Of a stretch of DNA of 64,000 bases, positions 10,561 to 22,619 are shown piece by piece. The notes under the pieces are model-generated. The model had not been told where the DNA came from. It worked only from the letters and a program-made list of their open reading frames with translations, and ran no database searches. Source of the DNA: Bettongia penicillata ogilbyi (lineage: Eukaryota; Chordata; Mammalia; Diprotodontia; Potoroidae); NCBI GenBank assembly GCA_023548195.1, contig JAJHZJ010000008.1, forward strand, positions 1,081,999 through 1,145,998, in the 5' to 3' direction. The first letter of the stretch is position 1; each line of letters opens with the position of its first letter. Both the position numbers and the translations under genes were made by a program.

Positions 10561-13440
10561 CTTTCACTGGCCTTGTAACTGGTCCCCTCCCGCCACCAGG
10601 AGATTAGATAAGAAATGCTTACTGCTGAAAAGAAAATAAGACACTTCTCTCCCTCTCCCCACCCCCTTCCTCATATTAGTCACTCGGTAAGCTTTTTAAT
10701 ACGACTCCCTAATATGCTGTCTGGAAGACACTGCATTTCTTGCATTTCTCTTAGCTCTTCTCTGATTGTATTCTTACCATTAAAAGAACAGTTGTCTGAC
10801 CTTTCTCTAGGAGGTTAATAAAGAATGCACAGCCTCATAAGCCTGATTCAATTTCCTTTATGTGAACATGCTGCATAAGTGACCATTATAGTATTTGTCT
10901 GGTTCTCGGTGCTACGTTTTGCAGTTACTAACCTTTTATGCGAATGGCCACATCTGTTGTGCATTTGGCCCCGTAAGGTGAGACAAAGCAAAATAGATTT
11001 TCCTGAGCATTAAATCAAATTTCCACACAATGGACTCTCTAATGTGGATTTGAAATGTATCAGGTCATATATTATTTAACTGTATTGTATTTTGTGTTTC
11101 AAAATTTTGTCCCACATATTCAGTTTTAATAAATGCATGAGTAGATGCAATATTTGAGCTTTATATCTTTGAAATTCAACACTTTCAACAGATTCTTCAG
11201 ACTTCAAAGAATTTAATATTAGTATCATAAAAGGTCTTTTGAAGAATAATACTGAAACATAAGAAAAATGACTGCCTGAGTGTACCCTATCATTTTGAAA
11301 GTGTTTTATTGCTTTAATTTCCTGTCTTAGTAAAGTAACAAGCGGCATAATAGAAGATATATTGTTACGGAGTTCGCAATTTATTAGAAGGCTTGAGCTG
11401 GTTGAAGACTTTATGTGATGTGAAAAAGAAAACCTCTATTTAGCTGAAAAATGGAGAGGAACTACAACATTAATGTTGCAACAGCTCTGAATGGAGTGCT
11501 ATCTTTGACTGATAAGTTGTCTCTACAAACCCAGTATGTTTGCATGTCATAAATCTGTGGGCACAGGTCTCATTCCATGCTGGTTGTATGTCATTAGATT
11601 CCCTGAAATCTAATGTTATTTCATTTGCAAAGTGACTATAAGAAGACTGTTGCTATTTGGATTCCATAGCACCAAAGAGCCATTAAAGCCTAAATGACCC
11701 ATAATGCATATTTTCATTCGTTACAATTTTTTTGCATGCCCAACTGAATTTTAATCCCAAGCTTTTGTCAACCTAGTATAGTCATGTTTAGTCTTTTAAT
11801 CTAATTTTATGTACTTCAGTGAGCTGTCTTTTTCACAATGGCATGAAAGCATTAAGAAGGAAGACAGGTGTTTATTCCAACGGAGAATTACGATTTGAAT
11901 CTGCAGCTAAAATGGAGAAATGAATACGGTGACGCTGACTAATCTATAAAAAATCTATTAAAAATTCCATTATAAATATCTACACTTACTTCCCTGGAAA
12001 ATGAAGTAGAGTATTCTGTAGCTCTCGACAGTATGGGGAGTCAGATAGGCAGACATCAATGGATATTCTCGTAATGGAAGTTGCGTGTTTATCAGTGCAG
12101 AGCAAGAAGTACAAGAATCACAAGGGCTTCCTAATCCCACCACTGTTCTCCCACCAAAGGATTACAAAACATCTGCTCCTAACAGATTGTTTGGTCTTTC
12201 CATGAAACTAAACAAAACAAAAAATGTAATACATGCACCATGTGGTCAGGCTACTTGAAAGAACAGAAAGATCACTTGATCTTAACTTTGATTCATAATG
12301 GTCTTAGCTAGATTTATGAACTTTTATGAGCTGGTGAATTACTTTTTTGACGATTGGTTATAATTTGGATTCTTTATAAACAACAGTTTTTAGTCACTTT
12401 AATTTCCCTAATTCTGGAACTGATGGAGTGAGAGTCTGTCACAGGGGAAGGGTTTATGTGATCCAAATTAGCATGCCTATAACAATCAGCCGTGGAGGAA
12501 CTCTTGTCTAAGCAGCAGGCTGGACTACTGGAGGCTAAATGTGCGATGTGAACGCTGAAACATTACTGGTAGCTTCTGTTATCTATGTTCATCTTTGAAA
12601 GAATAATGATTTCCAAGCTTTATTGCTAACTGATGCACAAAACATTTCCTCTGGGCTTGCCACAGACAATCCTCAGGCACATTAGGCGAGTCAACTAGAG
12701 TTAGTTCAAAGTGAATTACTTCATTTTAATCATGGTGACGGTGCCCTTTCAGTCAGTATGCCATAATGGCACATTGTCAAACTTCCTTCCCCCTTCCACT
12801 TTCTAAATGGTGACCCTGGTCACTTTAAGACGTATTTCTCTTTGTGCTCCAATTTTATAGATTTGACAGTTCTTTGTGACAACGAGTCTTGCTTTACCAC
12901 AATTGGAATTTTTCTAGTTTTGCTCTTTTTTTCTTCTTCTTACCTTGCTGCAGTCCTCAGAAAAACTTTTTTTTAACAACTGAATGAGTTCTTAGTGTGA
13001 TATATTACCAATTATATAGCTATAATGAGTGCCAACTTTAAAAAGCAAATAAATAATATGTTGCTCCAAGGATTACTAAAGACTGCATTGTTTTTCTCAC
13101 TGTCCTCTTTCACAAAGAGGGAGTTGGAGTTCATAGAACAGTGACATATCCACCTCTAATTGTCATGCAATTAATGAATTAGATGACAAATTTGAATACT
13201 AAATCTCCTTTCAAAGTTATTGTGCATTATCCTGGAAATCTCTCCAGGTGTTGGAACATTTTGCAATTCAGCTCCTTCGTTTTGGATATACCTGGCTGTT
13301 TCTTAGTAGACCCAATTTCTCATTTCGGTAAATAATAATTTATGATAAGGGAGTATGCCTCCTTTACCCCTCAGTTGTGTAGTTGTCGCTATTATTGTTT
13401 TATCCTGAAGCCACTAGAGACTACATTTTTTTTTTGCTGT
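10560..13440. other. Repeat-free stretch, candidate conserved non-coding DNA
   Basis: About 2.9 kb in which I recognise no SINE, LINE, LTR or microsatellite, in a window where such repeats occur every few hundred bases. The base order is balanced and contains many homeodomain-like cores (TAAT/ATTA) and some retained CpG (for example around 10,900-10,970 and 11,880-12,080). No frame is long enough for a coding exon to be called. Long repeat-free tracts like this in mammalian gene-poor DNA often hold regulatory elements, but conservation cannot be tested here. Confidence 0.35.
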
Positions 13441-13444
13441 TTCT

Positions 13445-14065
13445 TTCTTCTTTCCAATGCAGTGATTAGTCCCCGAACAACTAGCCTCTGAAATGCCATA
13501 CTTTCATTCATGTTTTTTGACTGAGAGCCCCCCTCCCCAATAGACTAAAGTACTATAATTACCTCCATGCCTTTGTTAGCATAGGTTATAGAGCTAATGC
13601 TAATAATAATCTTTCCCCATGGACTTCTATGTATTTATATATCTCTGATCCAATAACCATTGGGATCATAGAGATGTATTTTTTTTCATTTCAGTCCTCT
13701 TGATATTGTTTTAGCCCTAGGGGGAAATCAAATGAGATACAGAACATGGTAAACTCACACAACTCTGAGGTCATTAACACCTAATTAGAAACAGAATAGA
13801 GATCGAAATGATCCTTTGGTTAACATGTGAAAGAGAGATCTGAGAGTATTTAACTTCTTCCTCACCACTGTAGAGTTCACAGTCAGTAGCCACTACTCTA
13901 TTGCATTTCTCAGATATTCTAAAATCATCTTGTTAAGATGTGAATATGCTTGATTTCCCCATTGGTTTTGTTTGGTTGTTACTGATGGATTTTCAGAGCT
14001 AGCAAGAAAGAAGACAGTAAACCCAAATGATTGAAAGTGTTGTTTTGGTTTTTTTTCTTTAATAA
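13445..14065. other. Unassigned non-coding sequence
   Basis: No repeat or gene recognised. T-rich runs occur near 13,424 and 13,680. Confidence 0.45.
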
Positions 14066-14069
14066 AGGG

Positions 14070-14215
14070 AATGTGATGTATTGGAAAGAATACTAGATCT
14101 GCAGCCATGAAACCTGGGTTCTAGTTTCAGGAACTGAGAATGTTCTTTGCCTGAGTTCACCAAAGGAAACTCACTTAATTTCTTTGAGCCACAGTTTCTG
14201 TATCTGCAAAAGAGT
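14070..14215 (+). repeat. tRNA-type SINE, plus strand
   Basis: 'gtgatgtattggaaagaatactagatctgcagccatgaaacctgggttctagtttc' followed by 'aactcacttaatttctttgagccacagtttctgtatctgcaaaa'. Head, B box and core are present. Confidence 0.7.
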
Positions 14216-14750
14216 CATACTCTTCACTCTCCGTCTAGCAGAGTTGTGCTTTATAATCAACAAAATTGGATTGATATGTGACTTAAATGAATATATTATT
14301 ATAATTCTATTGTATAACATAATTGTATTAGCTCCTATAACTATCTACCTGTTATCTAACCAAAAATTTAGAAGCTGTTTTCTTTTTTTAAACTGTGATT
14401 TAATTTAACTGTGAGGGAACTCTCAGGTGAGGAAACCCCTCTACCAATGCAGATCGGTACTTTTTCTATAACTTCTAATCTGGGAGTTGCCCAAGGTGCT
14501 GACTTTGCATATGTTAGAGGCAGAACTTGGAACCACGGATTCTTGTTTCAAGGTCAACTTTCTGTCCCCTCCACCAGGCTATCTCTCATTATGCTATTTT
14601 ACTAGAAACTGTTATTGGACCTTTAGACTATATGAATCCTGGATGGCTTTCTAAATGTTTCATTCTTCCCCATTCTATATTTGGGAAAGGTTTTGTTTGT
14701 TTGCTTTTAACATGAAATTAGTACTCTGCATTAAACCTTTAAAAGTTTTC
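14216..14750. other. Unassigned, with a minus-strand SINE scrap
   Basis: 14,510-14,600 ('gttagaggcagaacttggaaccacggattcttgtttcaaggtc...') resembles the reverse of a MIR head. The rest is AT-rich and unassigned. Confidence 0.4.
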
Positions 14751-14754
14751 CCTT

Positions 14755-16340
14755 GCTCCTTTCAGGACACTGTTCTTTTGAGATATTTTTTTTTGTATTT
14801 AACTTCTGTGAACTATTATATTCATGTAATCTGCAAATTTTTTATGCCTTCCTCAAAGAGAAATGGTGGGGGGCTCAAAGAGCCCTGAGGTATTCCAATA
14901 AAGATTTCTCTCCAAGATGACACTGAAATAGTAATGATATTTGGATTTGATTTCTCAAGTTCCTGAACCCAATTAAACACACTCTTTCCCCAGTTCATGT
15001 GTTTATCTTTCCCCCAAAGATATCTGAAAATAATGTCCACAACCCTTCCCTTAGTTACTGTCTAGCAACGAAGGAAGGAAGGAAGGAAGGAAGGAAGGAA
15101 GGAAGGAAGGAAGGAAGGAAGGAAGGAAGGAAGGAAGGAAGGAAGGAAGGAAGGAAGGAAAAGGAAGGAAAGGGAAGGAAGGAAAGGAGTTTAGTTTTAC
15201 ATAGCTTTCTCTTACTGAACCTAAAGTAGCTTTTAATAATCATTACTTCCTTTTCTAAGTGCTCACAAACTTTCCCTTTATTTAGTCTCAAAGTGAAAAT
15301 CAGTAACCTATTGTTTGAATTTTCATTTCCCATTTTAAAAATCAGGACATTTGCCTGCCTCAGTTTCAGTGACAGCTTTCTCATCCACCTTCATTTTTAA
15401 ATATCACAGATAACAGGTTAACAATTATAGCCCTATATTCTTGCATTTCCCTTGCATGTTATTCAAGCAGATCAGGTAATTTGCACTCATTTCAGTTGGC
15501 TAGGAGTCTTTCTTTAATCTCCTTATTCATTTTCAAGTCCTCATGTTGACCCTCTTGAGTTCTTCCTTCTCAGTTTAAGCATAATTCTTAGTGGAGAAAA
15601 CAGAAGTAAAATGGGGATTGAATTGTTCTGACACCTGTATGATTTGATATCATCTTCTAATTCACACAGAACATTAACTTTATTCCTTAAAGTACCTCTT
15701 GCTTCCACTTTGGTAAAAAACAAAAACAAAACAGGAAGTTCACCCATTTTACTGTGCTCAGCATTTATTTGCATGCTTCTATGCATTCTCACTTCTAACC
15801 ATTTTTACAGTATTCTTATAGGAGCTTGCCAATCTTTTACATTCATATTCATCTATACATTTCCTTTAAAATCTAAGTAGGTGGGTGAGTTATCTATGTG
15901 GCCATGTTGGTTTCTTGAGATACTTTTGGTTTTACTTCACAATTGAGATAAACTAAGACCATATCAACATATATATTTTTCTTGAAAGCCTCTTGACTCA
16001 ACTCTCCCTTGAACTTAGACAAAAAATCCTACTTATCTTTGAATTTTTCAAATATAGGATGTACATCTGAGCCCATCTGCATTTTCTACAGATTCCAAGA
16101 GGATACCAGCACTGCCTTCCAAGATGACCACCATTCTGAATCCCTTAACCATTTCTTCCTATCAGCCACAATAGGACTAGAATAGGCCTACCTGCTATAG
16201 CTTCCTCCATTTTCTGAGCAATAAAATTACCATCCAATGAAGTGGGTGCTGTATTAACTACACAGCTTTTAGTAAGAATATTCAGCAGTTTTTCCAAGAG
16301 TTGAAATCCTATATCACGACTGTGAAAATGGCAGTACCAA
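14755..16340 (-). mobile_element. CR1/L3-type LINE, reverse-transcriptase region, minus strand
   Basis: On the plus strand the blocks 'gtaatctgcaaattttttatgccttcctcaaag', 'ctgaggtattccaataaagatttctctccaag', 'tacttccttttctaagtgctcacaaac' and 'cccattttaaaaatcaggacatttgcctgcc', then 'ggagaaaacagaagtaaaatgggg', follow the order of an antisense CR1/L3 polymerase domain. It is decayed, with no usable frame. A GGAA array interrupts it at 15,070-15,187. The last part (16,090-16,340) shares 'aataggcctacct' with 19,690-19,790. Clade by recall only. Confidence 0.5.
15070..15187. repeat. (GGAA)n microsatellite
   Basis: About 22 uninterrupted GAAG/GGAA units to roughly 15,159, then an interrupted aaggaaggaaagggaagg tail. 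It lies inside the antisense CR1/L3 region. Each unit contains the GGAA core used by ETS-family factors. Open frames of Lys/Gly/Glu (plus) or Pro/Ser/Phe (minus) are repeat products. Confidence 0.97.
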
Positions 16341-16534
16341 CAACCACAAAAGCATTAGGCACTAAAATAATTCACATAGATGGATTCCCTGATCACTGCA
16401 CTCCAGCTGTCATCACTGGGACTTTCTACAAGTCTTTCCATGTAGATTTCTTCCTCTTGTCTATCTCTTAGAACCTTCACCTTATTTTAAAGTTCATGTA
16501 AAGAACCACTTGATGTGACTTTTCCTGATTGATA

Positions 16535-16645
16535 AACCAGTCACCTACCATTAAGTATGTACTAGATAATGAGCTGGATGTTAGAGATAAGAGAAAAATG
16601 AATCAATCCCTGCCCTCAGAGAATGTCAGTCAGTGGGAGGGGGCA
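16535..16645 (-). repeat. L2-like 3' end, minus strand
   Basis: 'accattaagtatgtactagataatgagctggatgttagagataagag...aatcaatccctgccctcagagaatgtcagtc' is the reverse of the L2-type 3' UTR. Confidence 0.6.
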
Positions 16646-16649
16646 GAAT

Positions 16650-16830
16650 CATATATACATATATCTATATATATAGATAAGACATTGATATTTACATAGA
16701 CATATAATTGAGATATTTATATATGTAGATATTTCTATACATATATATGTATATATGTAGAGAGGTATTCACATATATATGGCTATGTGTTTACATACAT
16801 AGACATGTATTTACATATATATTCATATGG
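16650..16830. repeat. Degenerate (ATAT/ATAC)n tract
   Basis: Interrupted atatatacatatatctat and acatatatatgtatatatgt runs. The tract probably grew from A/T-rich L2-like sequence, because L2-like sequence resumes on its right. Confidence 0.9.
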
Positions 16831-17164
16831 GGGGAACCATCAGTATAGAGATGATAGTTAAAACCAAGGAAATGTGTATGTATACATATGTGTATACTTT
16901 TTTCTTGGTGTTAACTCTTAGGTCAAAACTGGCACATCTTTGGCCTGACAGTCATCACCAAGAAAACAAGAGGTCCTCCAGCAGCCAGGACTTCACCATT
17001 CATGCATGGACCCATTGGTTGCAGTAAATGGAGAACTTTTGAATTCTGTGGATAAGTCCCTTTACCTTGGCAGTATACTTTCCAGGGATAATAGTAGGGA
17101 AAGGTCATGGTGATGGGAAGTGTACTGTCATTCATGAAGACTCTCATGGATGATTTGATTGGAG

Positions 17165-17880
17165 AGTCAAATATGTAAAGGGTATATTGTATACTGAAGC
17201 TGAAAAGGCAGGTTGGGATCAGGTTGTGTAGAGTTTTAAATGCCAGAGAATGTTATACTTAAACCTAAAAGAAATAAGGTACAAGGACAGTTTCTTGAGA
17301 GCAGAATTTTTATGGTCAGAAGCACAATTACTTTGGCAACTTGAAGAATATCATTTGGGCAACTGTATGGAGAATGGATTTAGAGTAAGGAAAGACTAGA
17401 GTCAAGGAAAGCAACTGGGAGATTTCAGCACATAATCAAGGTCAGAGGTGATGAGGATTTGAACTAAGGTTGTGACCATAGGAATAGTGAAGGGTCAGAT
17501 AAATATTATGGAGGTGGACATGGAATTTGACTTGATATATGGGATGAGAAAGAGTAAGGAATAAATGATGTTGAGTTTGCAAAACTGGAAGATGGGAAAG
17601 ATGGTGGTTTTCTCAACAGAGATAGGAAGTTTAGAAGAGGGTTGAGTTTGTGGGCCATATAATGGAGTTTTGTCTTTGAGATGTCTATGGGAGATCCCAT
17701 TTGGAATGTCCAGTAGGCAGTTGGAGATATAGAACTGGAGCTAAGTAAAGAAATTTTGGTTAGGTATGTAAATCTGGGAGTCATCTACACAGAAATGATA
17801 GTTAAATCTAGGGGAGTTTACGAAACCACTAACTTGGAAGGTGAACCAGATTGAGGATTGAATGAGAGGAAATGGAAGAA
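17165..17880 (-). repeat. L2-like repeat body, minus strand
   Basis: Shares its block order with 45,095-45,850, 47,945-48,937 and 53,020-54,110. The shared blocks are 'agttttaaatgccagag', 'gtatggagaatggatt', 'tcagaggtgatgagga', 'atgtccagtaggcagttggagatat' and 'tctgggagtcatctacacagaaatgatag'. Those copies begin with L2-type 3' ends, hence the family label. The open frames here are not coding. Confidence 0.6.
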
Positions 17881-17999
17881 GTAAATGTATACTGACTTTT
17901 CTTCTACTTGAAATTGTATTACATTGCTCTATCTGTGTAAATGCAGTACTTCTCCCCATCCTCACCACTTATGCAACAGTAATATGACAGCTCCTTGAG

Positions 18000-18875
18000 A
18001 GTAAGTACATTTTTGGGGGTGGGAGGTTGTTTTATTTTGCTTTGCCTTTGTTTTGCTGATTCCAAGAATAAATGGTAGAGTGTCTTGCTCTGATTCTATA
18101 CCTAATATATATTCTGTGAATTGCATTGTTACAAAAGGTGCTTTGTCTTTAACAAACCAGTTTCACATACATTAGTTCCTTGACCCTTTCATCATCTCTG
18201 TGAAATAGGAAAAAAATACTTCCATAACATCTAATAAAAAAGGAAAAATGTAAAAAAAAATCATATTTTCCAATTTGTTGTTCCAATTTTTCTAATTGTT
18301 TAAAGTACAATCTCTCATCCATCCATTTAACAACCCTTTACAAAGCACCTTCTATGTGTAAGGTCAGTTCTCTAATTGTTTTTTTTAATAATATTCTTTT
18401 TGTAGGTATGACTTTCTCATATGTCGTTCCATCATTCCATTTAGAAAGGAAATGAATTATTTCTAAAAAAATGTACATATAGCAAAATTAAGCAATTAAC
18501 ATGCTAACTATTCTTAGGAACTCAAAATACTTTTTAAGGACTCTATGTGATAGTCACGATCCTATTAATGAGTTTTGAAAAGTTTTAATTAGTTTTTAAA
18601 ATTAACTCTTTGGCGGTCACTAGAATATCTTTTGAATGCAATATGTTAGTGGTTTGCACTTTTGATGAAAATGGAGGAGAGAGGAAGCTACTGAGATGTT
18701 AGGCCTCTTCTACAAGGATAAGAAACTCAGAAACTGGGTTGTAAGGCCTAAGAACTTCACATTTTAAGGAGTGCAGGTTTTTCTTGGGAACTATATTCCT
18801 CAGAAGACTATGCAGAGCCCAACAGAAGTAAGGTGCATCTGGGTCAGTTTCTTCACTTCTACCTCTTTCTCTCCC
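18000..18875. other. Unassigned non-coding sequence
   Basis: A short L2-like scrap near 18,315-18,365 ('tttaacaaccctttacaaagcaccttctatgtgt'). Otherwise nothing recognised. Confidence 0.45.
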
Positions 18876-18879
18876 TTCT

Positions 18880-19046
<167 letters not shown>

Positions 19047-19049
19047 TCT

Positions 19050-21890
19050 CTAACTCTCTCTTATTTCTTCCCCCACTGCAGGCATCCTGCCATTAAAAAA
19101 AAAAATTATGACCAGCCTCCCACCAGAAAGATGGCCTGCATATATTCCTATTCAATTGGAATTGCACCATAACCTGCTGACCATTCCATAAGTTTCTTTC
19201 CCAAAAAGACCATGCCCCTCACACATCAAAATGCTATATCATCCTTACAGCCATCAAGAAAAGTAAGAAATTTTCCTGTAAGAAATCCAAGGGAGTGACA
19301 AATTCCAGGACTTGTATGAATCTCGGTGCTTACTAACAAGATTTGGTGCCCTCTGTCCTGAGCAAGTGTTTTGCCTCCTAGATTATGTTGCCTTGTTGGT
19401 CTTCTCTGTTTTACGTGATAAGGATGAAAACTAAGTATTTTCTTCCATTATTACTGAAATATGAAAGGTAATAAATATGAAAATTATTAGTCCCTTAGCT
19501 GACTTAATTATTCGGGTAATTTTCTATCATAGGGATAGGGATTTTACCTGTGTGTGATTTCCTTTGTATAGGGAACAGCTAGGTTAACAATTTCCTCTGC
19601 CAGTGCAATTTGACAGCTACTCTGCAGCTTTTGTGACTTGTCCTGGGTCATGGTCAGTATGTGTCACACAACCATTCCTTCACGTTGGCCACAATTGAGT
19701 CAAAATAGGCCTACCTCCGAATGAAATGATCATGAAATGAAGCAGGTTCCATATTAGCTACTCAACTTTTGTAGAATTTCAACTCTTGTCCCTTGAAGTC
19801 AGGTCTTCCTCCTCTATCCACTATTCCATGCTTCCTCACATCATAAAAACTCCTCCCATCAACAAACAAAAGGAAGCACAAACTTGTCAAATTTGGACTC
19901 TCATCATCAAAATCTTCTACGTGCCTCTGTTTCTCCGATCTCATTGTTGTCTTTCTCCTTTAGGACAGAGGCCACGTCCTCAGTTCTTTTGTGCGTTCTC
20001 TAATTCTTCCTCCCAAACCCTCACCTCCAAAACACACAAATAAATGCACACAAATATGCACACACACCATCTGCTGTGGTCTGTATATTTGGACTGCATA
20101 TATGTGATTCAGGTTAACTGATGGTCAGATAGTGAGTAAGTGTTCTATGCAAGTCTAACTATAGAGTTTCTCGAAGACCCTTTAACCTCTCTACAATTCA
20201 TCTTCTTGTTAGGTTTCTCTTAAACTTCTTTTCATTTTTCCAGCTCAGAAAGTCCCTGGGTGGTCCATGAAGGAAATGGAAATTTCAAAAAAAAAATGTG
20301 TTAAGAAATTTTTAACAATATAGCCCGTATAATTTCTGTTTTGTTAGTTAACAAGGGACCAGCTGCAGGGATTTATCTTTCAACTCATATTGTATATTCA
20401 CAAAATTTTGAAAATAGCAGTGGAAGAAAGAGAAAATTTAGCAGTAATCAGCAGTGCCTAGTTATTTGAGAGTGGGAAGACGGGCAGAGCATAAGTTCAA
20501 GCAGACAGGCTGTGCTAGACTCTGTAAGAGGTGGCTGCAGCTGGAAGCCTCTGGATGGTCTTGATGAGCTCTCAGTATGGCAAGGACTTTTAGTCACGGA
20601 TCAGTCATTTAAGCCTCCCTTCTGCCCATCCCCACTTCCTGCCCACACACAGGGATCACCATCAGTAGTGTCATTTCTTGAAAACTAAATACAAGATAGA
20701 ACTTCAAGGCAGTGGCTTCGATTTGGACATTCACTTCGCTTATGTTTAACTGCCTCCTCTCAGAAAACCAGGATTCTGACAGACAAGAGCCTTTACATCC
20801 ATCCACAAGCAATGCAGAGCTAGATAATAACCAACCCATTTATCCACATCCATGACTTATGTATGGATGAAACAGCTGTCCCATTTTACTTCTATCACTG
20901 TAACTTAGGAGGCAGGTACAGCTAGCTGGCTTATGAATAATGGTGGCCTTTCATTCATATTAGTTTCAGGTATGACTACAAAACATTTCTTTAAAAAGAC
21001 TAAAACAATACGTTATCCAAGATCAGCAGTTGATAAGAAAATCTGGCAACTAGACTGCTTCTAAAAAACAAAAATGCGGGAAGGGGAATCCATCAGCTGT
21101 CGAGGAGACGACTTTGGACTAGAAGACTACCATATTTATCCTTCTCCAGGCACAGGTTTGCTTGACTGATCAACAAGTTGCTCTCATCTGAAGGTGTGGT
21201 GATAAGAAACTATTTACTGGTCAGACATCTGAGAGGCTGTACTTGTCCTTGAGAGTTCAAAAATATTTTTGAAAATATCAGCATATTTTAAGTCAATATG
21301 GTTCCCCAACATATTCCATCAGACATCCATTTTCACAATTTAATAAAGTCGTAAATCTAAGGGGAAATCTTTTGCTTGAAAGATCCATACTGTCCTCAAC
21401 TAATAGCTTAGAAGTAGTCTCAGGGTTTTCTAAAAGATCTGTGGGGTCCTGGAGTATAGATGTCCGGGTACCTGACATAAAGATCTGACAGGAACATTGG
21501 AAAGACATATCTCGAGTATTCACTAGCTCTGTATCTTGGTCTGCTAAGAAGGCCAATGAAGGTGAAGAAATGCCTTCTGAGGGATGCCCAAATATTGATT
21601 TTTATAATTTATCATCCAGTTAATGAAAACAGTGACACGAGCTCATCCAAGTGGACTAGATTATCTCAGAGGGCCCTGAGATGTCTGAAAGGCAATGAGT
21701 TTAATCCAAAGCAAAAACAAAAGCTAAAATTAGTTGTAAGAATTTCACTTCTGAATATTTTGTCTTTACAGACACAGACTTGACAAATTACTTTCTCTAA
21801 ATAAGGATTTTGATAGAGTACTAATTGAACAAGAACCTTAATTTAATGTGTGTGCTGAGTTGTGTGTGTTTATGAGGGGAATCTTTGTTT
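19050..21890. other. Unassigned non-coding sequence
   Basis: No gene seen. 19,690-19,790 ('caaaataggcctacctccgaatg...gcaggttccatattagctact') resembles the end of the CR1/L3-like region at 16,180-16,280 and may be the same repeat. The open frames at 19,762-20,043, 20,609-20,839 and 21,293-21,783 carry no recognisable domain. Confidence 0.4.
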
Positions 21891-21900
21891 CAGGTGTTGT

Positions 21901-22078
21901 GGTCTGTCCATCATTCTCAAAGAGAAACATGACATCAGGAAGGTGATTCCATGACTTGCAAGTGAACTGGATTTAACTGAGGCAGGGCTGTGCAAAGCCA
22001 CCAGCCTCACTTTCTCCTCCAGTTACCTAGACTCAGTGGCAAGATGTAGATCAGGGCTATTGGAGAAGATCCTCTGAG
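21901..22078 (-). repeat. LINE-tail-sharing non-autonomous repeat, copy A (partial)
   Basis: 'catcattctcaaagagaaacatgacatcaggaaggtgattcc', 'gaggcagggctgtgcaaagccaccagcctcac', 'agatgtagatcaggg' and 'ttggagaagatcc' match copies B and C at 24,822 and 25,497. Its left edge, read on the minus strand (gatgtcatg..ctctttgagaa), resembles the 3' tail of the finger-bearing LINE. Confidence 0.7.
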
Positions 22079-22419
22079 CTCTAAGTATAGGAAAGAAGAA
22101 TGAAAGGAGATTGAAGGGGCAGAGGGACAGGAAAGGAACAGGCTTAATTAGAAAGAGTTACGAACTGCAATTTAGACAAGATCTGAAGTCAAATCATGCC
22201 CATGTCCCTGAAATTTACTTTGCCTGAGTTGTGTGATTGGCAAAAATGGGTAGGATAATAAAACCTCCAATATGGATAATACAAAGTTATTATGAGGGTC
22301 AAAATCGACAACATCCACATGGTATTTTGTAAACCTTAAATAAATCATGCTATAGATATTACTTTTTATTTTTTTAAGCTGCTTGCAAACTGCAAGGCAA
22401 GACAGTCTAGAGGGAGGCA

Positions 22420-22615
22420 ACACATTAAGCAGTATAAGCAGTGAATTTAAGTCAGATGACCTCATTTCAAATCTTGGCTTTGATGTTTGCTCCCTATATG
22501 ACCTTAGCAAAGTCACATAACTTCTCTTTGCTTCAGTTACCTCATCTACAAAATAAAATGCTAGACTACCGAGTTTCAAATGTTCTTTCTAGTTTTAAAG
22601 CTCTCATGATCCCTT
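22420..22615 (+). repeat. MIR/tRNA-type SINE, plus strand
   Basis: 'ttaagtcagatgacctcatttcaaatcttgg' (B-box region), 'ctatatgaccttagcaaagtcacataacttctctttgcttcagttacctcatctacaaaataaaatg' (core) and 'ttctttctagttttaaagctctcatgatcc' (3' part). The open frames over it (22,172-22,797) are chance. Confidence 0.8.
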
Positions 22616-22619
22616 GTTT

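Noticed and set aside
14999..15384. Lys/Gly/Glu and Pro/Ser/Phe frames across the GGAA array
   Set aside because: Simple-repeat artefacts.
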